From Sialis fuliginosa (lineage: Eukaryota; Arthropoda; Insecta; Megaloptera; Sialidae): 64,000 nucleotides of DNA. The position numbers and the translations under genes are program-made. A model generated the notes under the pieces. It was not told where the DNA came from. It did no database searches and saw nothing but the letters and a program-made list of their open reading frames with translations. Position 1 is the stretch's first letter; each line of letters begins with the position of its first letter. This document shows positions 46,076-57,842 of the stretch, in pieces. The stretch spans positions 24,130,267 to 24,194,266 of the forward strand of contig OY540809.1 in NCBI GenBank assembly GCA_961205875.1. Direction: 5' to 3'.

Positions 46076-46667
46076 TGTGTATGCGAGTCCAAAGAAGAAA
46101 AATCACACGCATAAAAAATATATTCATACCGTCCATGTTTACATAAATTCCTCGTCAACTTAACAAATATCAGAACACAATGTAAGGGTAAATAAGACGA
46201 CACCCTGTATAAATAATGTGATCGATATAATATAGCGACAGTAAATTCGATCATCAACATAAGGACGAGTCGTTCCGGGGGGTATACTGTGTTACTGTAC
46301 TGTCTAACACCACTATTATGAACTATAAAAATGATTGCTTCTCAAGCAGTGCTCCCTGTAGAGAAGTGATCGTGAGTATAGGGGGATGATGGGGAGGGGG
46401 GACATCGTATTGCGTGTAACGCTTATGTATGTGTGCAGTGGTAGGGTATGATTGGAAATTATAGGGGTTGTAATTTTTTTTGTATTCTTGCATAAAATGT
46501 GTATGATGGTAGACCACCATAGAAAACGGACTTTGTACATTAAGTAAGTTTTGTCCCAGATTTATAACGGAAAAGATCACCATTTAAGCCAGTAGTTAAG
46601 AGGCTGCATTGTGATGGACACGCACAATAAAAAAATGGCGTGTGGACTTATGTACACGCGTTAGAAG
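46076..46667. other. Gene-free; G-rich patch
   Basis: Around 46270-46410, GTTCCGGGGGGTATACTG and GGGGGATGATGGGGAGGG stand out against the AT-rich background. GTGAGTAT at 46373 is donor-like but has no matching acceptor. Overlapping minus-strand frames 46316-46583 are not supported. Confidence 0.4.
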
Positions 46668-47075
46668 TTACACTTCTTTGGTATATTGGAAAACAACTGC
46701 TGAGACTAGTAGTAACATCTAGCGAGCAAATTCAAAATAAGTAACTTCATAAAAAACCTGTTTTACCGACTATCATACACACTAGTGAATATATGCAGAG
46801 CTTTTTTTGTAATGTGGAATGGCGTTTCGGCACCTTTTTTTCGCGGTAGAAGATTAAATTTAATTTAATTGATATTTAAGTATAATTTTCTTTAGTAAAA
46901 AGCTTGATAAGAAGTGAGTTCCGGTACATTTTTGTTTTAAAAATCCCTGTGTGTAAGTATTAGATATATGCACACCTAACCTAACCTAACTTCATCCCGT
47001 TATCTTCGTTGCATCTGCATGATGTGCGTACATTTCGTTCCATCATTAAAATTTCACCCTGAAGTATAACTTCAA
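46668..47075. mobile_element. TIR MITE family Q, copy 2, with internal insertion
   Basis: Ends AGAAGTTACACTTCTTTGG and complement TTGAAGTTATACTTCAGG. Reversed relative to copy 1 at 40868. Relative to that copy it has about 170 bp of extra sequence at roughly 46790-46965, beginning CAGAGCTTTTTTTGTAATG and ending AAAATCCCTG, hAT-like ends but without a clean target duplication. It includes CCTAACCTAACCTAAC at 46977-46992. Confidence 0.7.
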
Positions 47076-49129
47076 AAATAATTTTATTTATTTATTAACC
47101 CAATCGTGACTGAGGTTTTTTTCGTTACCGATATTGCTGATTTTTCTGTCATCAATTTATACCTATCTAAGTATACTAAAACTCTAGAACGTTGGTAATT
47201 GCATTGTTGATGTATTCAGTCCAATACTCGAAAATAAGTATGATTTCAAAGCCATTCGATTTAAAATAATATTACAGCAACGCAAAATTTTAACAAAAGC
47301 TCTCTGTTGCATATATGCAACGCTGGGCATGATTGGGTAAAGGTCCATGTATTTTCATGGTCAAATAGTAAAAGTAACATTAAATCATTAAAGTTTTTTA
47401 AAAATTAGTTTAAAAAACGCATAACTGAAATTATTGTAAAATAGAAAAAGGTATTTGTCAGAATGACAGGAGATAAAGTAATTGGTGCATTAAAACAAGC
47501 ATTTGTTTTGTTGTTAAAAACAATGGAGTCACGTTGAAGACGCTCCAAAGCATTTGAATACACCTCACAACACAAAAAAAGCACATTTGATATTTGATTT
47601 TTTATTTTACATCAAAAATCTACATTAGAGTAATGTATTTTTATATTGTATAACCATAGTTATAATAAATACCAAAAACTGAATCTACAAATATTACATT
47701 GAACCCCTTTCCAATAACCGCACTATCCACAACTGCTTTATATCCAAACATACATCTTCAGTAACGCATGCGTGCGTGTGTGTGTGTGAGTGTGTGTAAG
47801 AGGATGTGAGTGTGTGTACGGACCAATGCCCCCAAGGAACCCCCATCACTCAAACGGAATGAAAGCCTGAGAGGAAGGGCGAGATATTGACTCCTTATCG
47901 AACCGCACGGGAGGAGATGTCAGGCTGGTTTGAAACCCCCATTGCCCGACTACTACTCCGTCCTTCCTCAACACGTAATGGCTTCCTTACAGCCAATCAT
48001 TGATGTGTATGTTGAGCGTTTGTGGGTCAACTATCACCACCAAAGTGTCAATAATTATTTTATATTTCCATTCAACCCCAATTTTTCTGATAAGAGTTGC
48101 TTCGAGTCATCGTTGTTTATTTGCTTGTCATATTTGAAGTGTTTATTGAATACAAATTATTTATTGTAGTTTTAGTTAGATAATATTCAAGCGAGGCGCG
48201 TATCGAGTAATTTTAATTTTACAAGTGCGACCCTTGAGGTCCACATAACCAACTACCCAGCATTGTATGACTATCAATACTTGAATACTGAGTATTTATT
48301 GTTTTTTCACTATTATTAAAAACGATAAGATGTTATTTGAAAAAACTATAAAAATATTTAGTATTTTAAAGTATCGATTGCCACTTTTTTATAGTCTTTT
48401 TGTTCAAATAAAAAACGGCTGGACCGATTTTGATGAAATTTCTTTCAAATCATATAAACGTCAATACGCATCGATTATATATGAAAGATTTCGTACAGGA
48501 AAAAAATGACCACGCACGTACGTACATACACGCACACACACACACACACACACATGATTTTGAAAATAGTGTAAACATACTGTAGTGACCTTGAAACATA
48601 AAAATATGTTTAAATTTTTGATTTCTATTTTCGGACCCATTACAATAATTTCCCTATGCTGGGAAAATAAAAATGAGAATATGATAATTTAAATATTAAC
48701 AACTGATAACTATAAATGAAAAAAGGAATACTTTTTAAACGAGCAAAACGAGTAAAACTTGAATAGGACGTTTAACCGCAACAAACTATAATACGATTAT
48801 ATATTTGTTTTAGCAAGAAATAAACATGCTACAATAGACTTTATGTATAGTGTATACATTTTTCCTGGTTACAAGTAATAGGAAGTTATGCTGCAAACAG
48901 TGTTCCAACAAAATTTATCTTTTGACACAAAAATATACACACTCAACTCGACTGACACAAGAGAGTAACACCCCACACAGCATTATTATGTAGTTATGTA
49001 AAGTTAAATGCTAGCAAACTTGCTTGCCGTGCGAAAGTACCACGCCGAAGAGAGGTGCCGCATTTCCATTTTAATAGATCGTACGAGATGTCGCCCAACA
49101 AAAAACCTGCACCGTGCATATACACGTAT
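47076..49129. other. Gene-free; two dinucleotide microsatellites
   Basis: (GT)n with interruptions at 47770-47818 and (CA)n at 48530-48553. Stretch 47820-47990 is less AT-rich (CAATGCCCCCAAGGAACCCC, CCGCACGGGAGGAGATG) without a supported frame; the plus-strand frame 47930-48169 lacks an ATG start and coding motifs. 48408-48500 (ACGGCTGGACCGATTTTGAT) resembles a Helitron core fragment. Confidence 0.5.
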
Positions 49130-49538
49130 AGGGTGAGGATGAAAGTATCGAATGCAAAGAAGTCGAATTGTCAATATTGTCATAATACGATTTTTGATAT
49201 TAGGGAACATGGACTTTGAATAGAAATGTTAGAGTGTGAATAAAAAGTGTTGATATGGGGCATGGGGTAACATAAACCTAAACATAAGTAAGGATGTGGG
49301 TAAAAGGGTCGAATGATTTGAATTGTTTGATTAGGACTTTTGATATGGGGTAACATGAACTAATGCAAGGGTAAGGGTGTGGGTAAAAGGGTCGAGTACA
49401 AAAAAGTCGAATGTTTTTAATTGTTTGATTAGGACTTTTGATATGGAGTAACATGAACTAATACAAGGCTAAGGATGTGGGTAAAAGGGTCGAATACAAA
49501 AGAGTCGAATGATTTGAATTATTTGATTAGGACTTTTA
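49130..49538. repeat. Minisatellite, 90-98 bp unit, about 4 copies
   Basis: Units begin TGATATGG at 49251, 49341 and 49439, with 'ggatgtgggtaaaagggtcg', 'acaaaa.agtcgaatg' and 'tgtttgattaggactttt' in each. A diverged earlier unit lies at about 49130-49205 ('gatgaaagtatcgaatgc', AAGAAGTCGAATTG). The array is cut on the right by a Helitron-like fragment. Confidence 0.85.
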
Positions 49539-49539
49539 A

Positions 49540-49728
49540 TTTATGGAATTTGGTAGGGAGATAGCTTGCATTCTGAGGAAGAAAATAGGTTATTTTGTAT
49601 CCCAAAAATTTATTAGATAAAAAATGGGTGTGTGATATTTGAACGCATTATAGGTAATACTGGCGTAGACATGTAGCGAGCGTACAAATGTGAAACTAAA
49701 AATCTGTTTTATCGTCTGTAATAGCTAG
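49540..49728 (+). mobile_element. Helitron-like family 1, 3' part
   Basis: Starts abruptly after the minisatellite at GGAATTTGGTAGGGAGATAG, continues 'aaaaaatgggtgtgtgatat', 'ggcgtagacatgtagcgagc' and ends GTAATAGCTAG followed by host T. The hairpin is missing, with the CTAG terminus kept. Confidence 0.75.
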
Positions 49729-50282
49729 TAATAAATAAACCATTTACAGAGTTTCAGTTTAAAATAAACAGTATTTATAATAGTTACCCTTTGTATTCGA
49801 CTCTTCTTTTAAACCTCATTTTAATACATGCTGCCGCTACAGAAAAAAAAACATGCACGATGTTGCATACATTAGGCGAAATTGCAAGGTAGCCCATCCC
49901 GACCGGGTTAATGGATTTTCTATACATGATAAATTCGTAATTGGCGCGTTAATATGCATTGAACGTTTCCAGTTTTATTGAGATCCCTTTTTGCGGAAAT
50001 GTTCTTTTTACCGCCGTTCAACTTTTAATTGATATTTGATACTCAAATATTCGGTATTACATATAAACAGTTCGTTTACGTGCAGCGAGAATGTTTTCTT
50101 CTTCTTCTCCTTATAGGGCTGTGAAGTGTTTTTTGTGTGTTAAGATTACCAGTTTTAGTTGTCGATATTTAGTTTTATGGTATCGCAAAAACGCAAGAGA
50201 AATTCTATCAAAAACTTTTCCGTATATGGGTAAAAACGTTGACTTGCGCCAAAAAAGACCTGTTTTATATATAAGATTAATA
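49729..50282. other. Gene-free; one moderately less AT-rich stretch
   Basis: 49880-50060 includes GTAGCCCATCCCGACCGGGT and TTTTTGCGGAAATG; frame 50091-50285 begins ATGTTTTCTTCTTCTTCTCC but has no recognisable domain. Not supported as a gene. Confidence 0.4.
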
Positions 50283-50284
50283 TA

Positions 50285-50885
50285 AGAGATACTGGCACCA
50301 GTCTTGGATATGACCCCAGCAATGGCTATTTTTTTTATGAAATGTACTGAATTAGAAATATTTGTTGATATTTGATTAATATCATTTCTGAATATTAATC
50401 GATATATACATTTAATTGTTTTACAGCGTGATTTGATGACAATCGGCCAAGAAGTGTCATAAAGGTGGACATTTAAACTAATTATAATTTAAATTAGATT
50501 AATAATAATTAATCTAATTTATTTATTTTAATTATTATATTATCATAGCAACTGCTTTACTTTGTTTCAAATTTGACGATTCTTTCTTTAATATCTTTTG
50601 TGCCGTAGTACTTATCCTTTTGTAATCATTAGCAAGTGTCCAATACTGCGTGTTCATTACTGGTTTTACTTTATCCATTACTAGAGAAAAAATATATACA
50701 ATATAAAAGGTTATAATTTAAAAAAAACAAAATATATATGCGGACTTTGGTAATTAAATTGATTAAATAAAGAGTTACTTGGTCTATTGGTAACATGAGT
50801 TCATGAGAATTACAAAAAAGAAGCCCGCCAATCACAAAAACATTAAGCATTGCCCTTATAACGGCCATAACTGGTACTAGTACCT
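50285..50885 (+). mobile_element. TA-target MITE family M, copy 7 (601 bp)
   Basis: Left AGAGATACTGGCACCAGTCT, right complement AGGTACTAGTACCAGTTATG, TA flanks at 50283-50284 and 50886-50887. Longest copy, with extra AT-rich sequence near 50485-50530. Confidence 0.82.
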
Positions 50886-50887
50886 TA

Positions 50888-52082
50888 TATACTTTTAATT
50901 AATCCAACTATATTAATGTTTTTGTCCAACAATATTGCTTTAAAGAGAAACGGTTTATACAAAACAAGGCAGGATTTCTTGACCTATTTAATTTTTTTAC
51001 CTGTATGTCTATTTGTTTATAACAAATTATTGTAGCCCTACATCGTTATCATAGAAATATATGTATTTTGTAACATTGAATAAAAATAAAGAACTAAAGA
51101 ATATCCAAAACAAGTTGTACCAGCTTCGAAGGTCCAGGTATTTTTAAAGATAATTGGAAAATAATTAAAAACACAAATTTTATTAGTTTAAAAAAAATTC
51201 AAATGTTTAGAATATTTACAATGTATCACAAAAAATACTAGTTTGTAAAAGTTGGAGGAAAATTCAAATCTCTTCAAACGATATCGGCTGAAAGAAATAC
51301 CAAAACAATATCGCTTATTGATTGCCAACTAATTGCGTTTATTTCCTTTTAGAGAAACTTTGCCAATAGCATTGGATATTAGAGGAGCTATTTTTTCTTT
51401 TTTTGATTGCCTACCCGAACGAAAAGAAACAAAATTTATATTATCTTTCTCTCTCTATAAAGAAATAATCCACTTTCTAACAAAAAATCCATGTTGCTTG
51501 ACTAATGAAATTAGAGTATTTTATTGGACTACATTGTATTTTCCTCGTGATTTTCTCTTTTGTTTCCATTTTGTAAAACAACAATTCATGGCTGATTATG
51601 ATTTTTTGTAGTTGTTTTTTGTTTTGTTTTTCATTTTATGCATTTTATACGAACGTATTATATTAAATACTGTGAATGTAATTATACATTAGATACCATA
51701 AAAAATGCAAATAAGTTAAACTATTTATACCTAACTAAGTATTTTTTGTTAGTTTTTGGTTTAGATTAGGAAAGACTATGGATACATAACAACAATACTA
51801 GTCCATATACGAAACTGTTATCAAAACTTGAAGGCGGCCATATTTTATCAAATGTCATTTTAAATGAATAGGTACATCCCATATACGTGTGTGGAATATT
51901 TATAATACGCAAATGTGCTTTAAAATTCCTAATAAATGTTTTTTTTTAATGAATTATCACTTAAACACTTTTAAAGACAATACAAAACATTTAATGTTAA
52001 TTAATTTTATAATTTAACGATTAGTTACAAGAACTATGTTTTTCGACATAATATATTAATAAAAAATTTAAAAAATAAAAAT
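50888..52082. other. Gene-free AT-rich sequence
   Basis: The plus-strand frame 51333-51611 has no ATG start and no recognised domain; an acceptor-like TTTCCTTTTAG precedes AGAAAC at 51352, but I cannot support an exon. Confidence 0.45.
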
Positions 52083-52405
52083 AAAACCAACTTACAAAAA
52101 CCCTAAAAACACTGGAAAGTATATAATAATTAAATTTAACAGTTTTGGAAGTCGGTTTTCTTTTTTTTTCATAAGAAGTTTTTTTATTGGCTTGGCACCG
52201 ACTTTAAAAACTGTTATTTTAATTATTATATAATTTTCAGTGTTTTTAGGGTTTTTTGATAAATATTATATAGGACCACCTCACGAGTATACTCTTTAAA
52301 AAAAAATCGTCTAAATCGGTGCATATTTGTCGGAGTTATGCCCGAATATACATAGAAAATATATATTATCGAATTGAGAACCTCGTTTTCTGACGTCGGT
52401 TAAAA
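52083..52405. repeat. Dispersed repeat R4, inverted copy
   Basis: Palindromic core 52100-52245 (ACCCTAAAAACACTGG, 'gtttggaagtcggtt-type' arm and mirrored 'accgactttaaaaactg', CAGTGTTTTTAGGGT), then 'ggtgcatatttgtcggagtt' and 'tgacgtcggttaaaaatt'. Reverse of 12195-12600. Confidence 0.75.
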
Positions 52406-53734
52406 ATTACCTTTTAACAATATAAATAAAATTTCAACTAGTATATCTGAAAAAAATTCGTATTTAAAAAAATTTTGTTTTTCTCCCTACATATGGATTG
52501 ACTTACAGAAATTCTACTGTATACATGTCTTTCACAACATCTGCTGTAACATACGAGCACAGTAATTATTCGTATAGGACATAAATTATACGATAATCTT
52601 ATGCCTTTGGCAACGCTGACCATTTATCAAATGATTTCGATTTCGAACAACCCTCGAAGCTTTTCTTATCCTTGTGCGCTTTCCTCTAAGAAATGGCAAT
52701 TTAATATATTGACAAATAACAAACTTGGAAAATGTGCATAGGTCTATGAAAATTCAGGGACCCATAAAATTGTTAAATTTCGTTTCGAAAATAAGATACG
52801 TTTATTAAATTAAATGTAATATAATTTAGATATTTTTTTATTATAGAATTGTCGTATACAGGACATTAGAGACAACGTTTTTCAATTGGTTACGATTCGA
52901 ATATTTGAATAGCTCCAGTTTTGGAGTGGAGTTGAATATTTTTTAAATAACGTAAAACAATTGTTTAGTGATTTTGGCTTCTGGCGTAGGCTCGATCAGA
53001 ATAATATGACTTATATCCAGAATCCAAGAATCAACGTAAAACTGATTATAACATATATTGAAAAATATTCATTATTTAAAAAAATGTTTTTGTAAAAGTT
53101 TTAAAGAAATTATTTCCTATGTAAATGATGTTATCAACATATCACATATTTTTTTATTGATTCAGTGAATAGATTTTATTTTTTTGCATACAACCCTGTA
53201 AAATTTTAATGAGGCTGTAAACGAAAAATTTTGGGAAAAATTAACTTTTGTAATCTCAGATCACATTAACTATAATTTAACCAAGTAAGCTTTCAAAAAT
53301 GACTGAAACTTGTAAAACATCAAAAAGAATCTTACGACCAAATAAATTAATTTAAAATTAATTTTAATAACACTTTACAATGCAACAAAAAATCTAACAA
53401 ACTTATTTGGTCGTTAGATTCTTTTCTGATACAAGCAGTATAATAAATAAATTTAAAATTAAAAAAAGTGTTAAATACCGAGTCGGAGTTAAAATTGGCT
53501 CCAGCAAAAATATTGCTAATCTTACAATTACAAGTCCATATTTTGTAAATTAACTACTAAAATATAGATAATATAATAATATCTAAGGTGGAATAATTTT
53601 TTCTTATAGAAAATTTAATGCTTTACAAAAAAGAATACATACAATTACCACATAACATACGTCGTTCTTTAGATATTTTGATAGTATGAGACCCTCTACT
53701 AAAACCTTTCAGTGTTTTTTGAAGATTTAGGTAA
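52406..53734. other. Gene-free; small palindromic element
   Basis: 52969-53030 ('ttggcttctggcgtaggctc' and 'gacttatatccagaatccaa') is a diverged copy of the short foldback at 8898-9037. 53286-53400 has inverted TTGGTCGTTAGATTC / AATCTTACGACCAAAT blocks with a 66-74-nt spacing. No gene. Confidence 0.5.
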
Positions 53735-55630
53735 ACTAGTATCAGCGATAGGGGAAATCTTGTGTGTATGTAAACTTTATTATACCTGCCTTAACGGCAA
53801 CATACAAAGACACAAATGATTTTTTTTGTGCAAATCTATGGCACAGTATCTTTCGAATGATATACAAAAGGGTCAATCCATATGAACTGGTCCAGCACTT
53901 GTTGCTCGATCATTCTAAAAAAAATTGATTTTTTGTGTGTAATTACCCTAACATGTTGGTAGTTCGAAACGACCATTATTTTAATTTTATTGTTTTTTGT
54001 TTTCGCGTGACGGCCATATTTGTTATACAGGTCGCAGCATTTTTTGTACTTTAAAGGGTTTGCGGAAACTAAAATATCTCAGCTTCTATCAAACTTTTCA
54101 ACACGGGACTAAAAGCAAATTATTCAGAATAAAACGGGCTACAATATTACTTCTAGACATTTTCACCTAAATGTTATCTTAAAGGATGAAATTTCAGCCT
54201 TAATTCTTAGTTCTATTTTTGAAAAAATCCCATTTTCAAGGGGATGTTTTTGCAAGAAGAGAAAAAGTTAATAAGTCAAATTATTTTTTACAAATAGGTG
54301 GGTACTAGTTGTATTCACACACCAAAGTTCAACTCTGAGACTTTCCCCCCTTTATTTTAAAAAATTCTCAAAATTTGAAAATTCGAGAAAATGGCACTTT
54401 TCAAAGCTAAATAACTCTGGTGGGGGACCAGATAAAAATCTGAAATTTTAGCCCATAATAGTACTACATAATGGTATTATGTACCAAAAATTTTGAGATT
54501 GAGATTTGACTACAAGCAGTGGTATTGCAACCACAAAAATGCATGTTTCAATGAGCGTATACATGTTGTGATTTTGTTTCAATAATAATTAAAACATGTT
54601 ATATCTTTGTTATGAGTTACTTTAAGTTATTATATGTGTTATAAATTTTTAAAGCTGACCTAATTTTCTATCTAAAAATAAAATATATAAAGGGTGTCAA
54701 GTTGACATCATTTCCGGTTCAACCGGAAGTGACAGAAAATAAAAAATGAGATTTTAAAAACATTCAGAAAAAATACAATTTTTTTCTTCATTCAAGCATT
54801 CTTCTATTTCCAAGAAGAAAAAAGATAGTAATAGATATTATATTAATGTTGACACTCTGTATTAACATATGAACTCCTATTGAATATTGTGGTTGCAATA
54901 CCACTGCTTGTAGTCAAATCTCAATCTCAAAATTTTTGGTACATAATACCATTATGTAGTACTATTATGGGCTAAAATTTCAGATTTTTATCTGGTCCCC
55001 CACCAGAGTTATTTAGCTTTGAAAAGTGCCATTTTCTCGAATTTTCAAATTTTGAGAATTTTTTAAAATAAAGGGGGGAAAGTCTCAGAGTTGAACTTTG
55101 GTGTGTGAATACAACTAGTACCCACCTATTTGTAAAAAATAATTTGACTTATTAACTTTTTCTCTTCTTGCAAAAATATCCCCTTGAAAATGGGATTTTT
55201 TCAAAAATAGAACTAAGAATTAAGGCTAAAATTTCATCCTTTAGGATAACATTTAGGTGAAAATGTCTAGAAGTAATATTGTAGCCCGTTTTATTCTGAA
55301 TAATTTGCTTTTAGTACCGTGTTGAAAGGTTTGATAGAAGCTGAGATATTTTAGTTTCCGCAAACCCTTTAAAGTACAAAAAATGCTGCGACCTGTATAA
55401 CAAATATGGCCGTCACGCGAAAACAAAAAACAATAAAATTAAAATAATGGTCGTTTCGAACTACCAACATGTTAGGGTAATTACACACAAATAATCAATT
55501 TTTTTTAGAATGGCCAAGCAACCATTTAATTTAATTTTGGACCATTTCATATGGATTGACCCAAAAGTTTCATTCACCTCCTTTTATAATAAATACTAAA
55601 AAAAACGTACGACAATTTTCGATTAATATT
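53735..55630. repeat. Dispersed repeat S, copy split by the long-TIR element
   Basis: Left half 53735-53870 and right half 55568-55630 match 11148-11335 as one continuous sequence (ACCTGCCTTAACGGCAACAT; 'tttcgaatgatata'; 'tttcattcacctcctttt'; CGACAATTTTCGAT). The interruption is exactly 53871-55561 plus one copy of CAAAAG. Confidence 0.85.
53871..55561. mobile_element. Long-TIR foldback element, 1,691 bp, 6-bp duplication
   Basis: Left arm 53871-54536 and right arm about 54888-55561 are inverted repeats of roughly 670 bp that differ by only a handful of substitutions except just inside the termini. Termini are GGTCAATCCATATGAA / TTTCATATGGATTGACC. Target duplication CAAAAG at 53865-53870 and 55562-55567. 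The 350-bp loop holds a palindrome TTTCCGGTTCAACCGGAA and a nested pair GGGTGTCAAGTTGACAT / ATGTTGACACTCTG. No frame above 60 codons, so non-autonomous. Six-bp duplications with very long TIRs are known for Polinton/Maverick elements, but I see no Polinton gene and the termini do not prove it. Class unresolved. Confidence 0.9.
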
Positions 55631-56499
55631 AATATATACATATGTAGATAAAGAAAAAGTGTTTATTTAGATCAACAGTGGAATGATCGAGTGGAAGTTT
55701 TTAATTCGGACACCATTTTTTTTCTACATTCAGCAAAAATGAACTACGTACTCTTTGGGTATAGCGAGGTAGGGAACTCTTGAAAAAATTTTCTTTTAAA
55801 ACATATACTAATATAAAAAACACACAAACTTTAATTTAAAAATACTTTCCATTTGAAAAACAACGCGACAATTTTTCATTAAATAAAGGGAGAAGAATAC
55901 AGGCCCTTTTGGTTGGCAATTAAATCCGTTGTAAAGATATATTTATATCGTATTTTTGTCTCCAATTAGTGGTGCTTTGATGTCACCTCGCTTTGATAAA
56001 AAAGAGAGGGAATAAAAACTTAAAGATCTAAGATACATCACGTTTGAAGTGCTGTAGCCTGTAAGGCAATTTTGGTCTCAAAGGACGATTTAACAAATGT
56101 TGCTACAAAGAATTATCATTGTGTGGAAAGCTAGAACATAATCAGACGACTAGAACTATGTACATCAATAAAACTGTTGGAAAAGCAAATTTTTAATTTT
56201 GTCCTGTAGTTGGTTTAATAACCACTGGACTAACCAACAAAATATAATTCTGTAAATATTTTATTTGATAGGTTTAAATAAAATTGTAATCCTTTATTAC
56301 ACTCATTTCCGTACACTGAGAAAAAGGATGTTATAGGAAAAATTTATATTAAAAAATTTAATAAATATTATCAATTAGTATTTGGTAACAATACAACGAT
56401 ATAGCTCCAACATGGAATTTATTAACAGTAACTAAATATCGTGTTCGCCATTAGCAACTACATATATGTAGGTATATTGTAAACTATAACCAAATCTCT
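55631..56499. other. Gene-free AT-rich sequence
   Basis: No supported feature. Confidence 0.5.
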
Positions 56500-56640
56500 T
56501 TTCTCAGTGTAGAAAACTAGAAACCCTTATAGTTTCGCTTTGTCTGTCCGCCAGTCCTCTGTTATCAGAACTTCCCCCCCCCCCTAATTTCTAAACTATC
56601 GATGAAAAAATCTGAAAAAAATCCAGAATGTATTTTAATT
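56500..56640. repeat. 'GGGTTCCGTA'-class repeat, deleted copy
   Basis: 'gaaacccttatagtttcgct', TTGTCTGTCCGCCAGTC, then TAATTTCTAAACTATCGATG and 'aaaatctgaaaaaaatccag' match 15030-15060 and 15575-15640 with the intervening part deleted. Includes a run of 11 C. Confidence 0.7.
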
Positions 56641-56829
56641 AATACGTAAAAATATGTAGTTTATGTACAAAAAATTTATAAATAATTAATTAAAGTACTT
56701 GTAATGTAATAATTTATTTTGATAAGGATTAATGTTTTGCAGGTTTAGTCCACGTAAACAGAACCCAAACATTTTTAATTTTCTTTGTAACATAAAAGCA
56801 GTCATTGTGGCTGAAATATAAAAGTTAGA

Positions 56830-57140
56830 TATATCGTATCGCGAACTTTATTTTAGATTTTATGATTCTACACAATTCTTAACTACATTATTTTGTTCAA
56901 TATTTAACGGTTGAGCGTATTACAAAAGAGCGCGCAGGCGGCATTTTTTTCCGACTTGATTTACTATTATCGTCACTGCTTATTCCTTATGTTACCTAAC
57001 GTAACAAAATATATCTTATAACCTGGCCAGAGAACATATCTATGAATTAACACGTAAATCGGATAAGTGGTTCTCGAGTTATAAGCGCACTAACGGACAG
57101 ACAGACAGAGAGACGTTCAGCTTTATATATTATATATAGA
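56830..57140 (-). mobile_element. Helitron-like family 2, 5' end intact
   Basis: Minus strand: host A, then TCTATATATAATATATAAAG, the CTGTCTGTCTGTCCG run, and internal landmarks 'gataatagtaaatcaagtcg' and 'cgttaaatattgaacaaaat' as in 17925-18271. The 3' hairpin end is missing. Confidence 0.7.
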
Positions 57141-57709
57141 TGTTATTATAAGGATGTATGTAGATTACAACAATATGTATAAGTTTTCTGACTGCTTGTT
57201 GTCAGAAGAAATAGTAGAAGTCAGTAACATCTTTCTATGAATTATGGATTTCTGTATTTGACGAAATAACTTTTTTGTTTATTATTTTGTTTTGATTTTC
57301 GACCACTTATTTATACGAGTTTGTAGTTTGGACGTTTATAACATTATAAATAAGAAGGGGGGCTTAATTAAATATAAAAAACTTATTACAATTCACATAA
57401 ACTTTATCTTCAAATATATACTCGTAGAAACCAAAAACAAACAAATTAGATTCTAACTAGCAGCGAAATTCTATAACAAGTAATTAAAGACGTTCATAAT
57501 ATAATGAAAGTATAACAATAATCATATAGAGCATTAAATACATACGTAATCTAGGGGTGGCCAACATTTGATATAACTCGAGTTTCTGAATAAAATAATC
57601 TTAATTTGTTCAAAACGTTGAAATTTTATTTATTTAGGGTTGCTACAAATATTCCCCAGGTTTATTTATTATTTATATGTAAGTACCTCATTTATATGTA
57701 TAAGGTTTC
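57141..57709. other. Gene-free AT-rich sequence
   Basis: No supported feature. Confidence 0.5.
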
Positions 57710-57842
57710 GAAGCCTAAATTTTTAAATATTGAACAATATAATGTTGTAAAATAAAAGGATCTAAATAATTCAACTATATTTTCCAAAAATCCAAAACAA
57801 TAATTCTGTAGTCCACGCGAGCGAAGCCGCGGGCACAGCTAG
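57710..57842 (+). mobile_element. Helitron-like family 2, 3' fragment
   Basis: Ends GTCCACGCGAGCGAAGCCGC-GGGCACAGCTAG followed by host T: a GCGAGCGAAGCCGC hairpin and CTAG terminus. Upstream it matches family 2 through 'aaatattgaacaatataatg'. Confidence 0.75.

Noticed and set aside
45846-46583. Stack of minus-strand frames of 74-96 codons
   Set aside because: Two overlap MITE copy 6; the rest overlap one another in different frames with no domain.
46977-46992. CCTAACCTAACCTAAC, the insect telomere repeat motif
   Set aside because: Only three units inside a MITE whose other copy has the related single-unit sequence; an interstitial coincidence within the element, not a telomere.
22372-50885. 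Family M copies considered as a CRISPR or phage-type repeat array
   Set aside because: Copies are hundreds of bases long, in both orientations, TA-flanked and unevenly spaced: MITEs.
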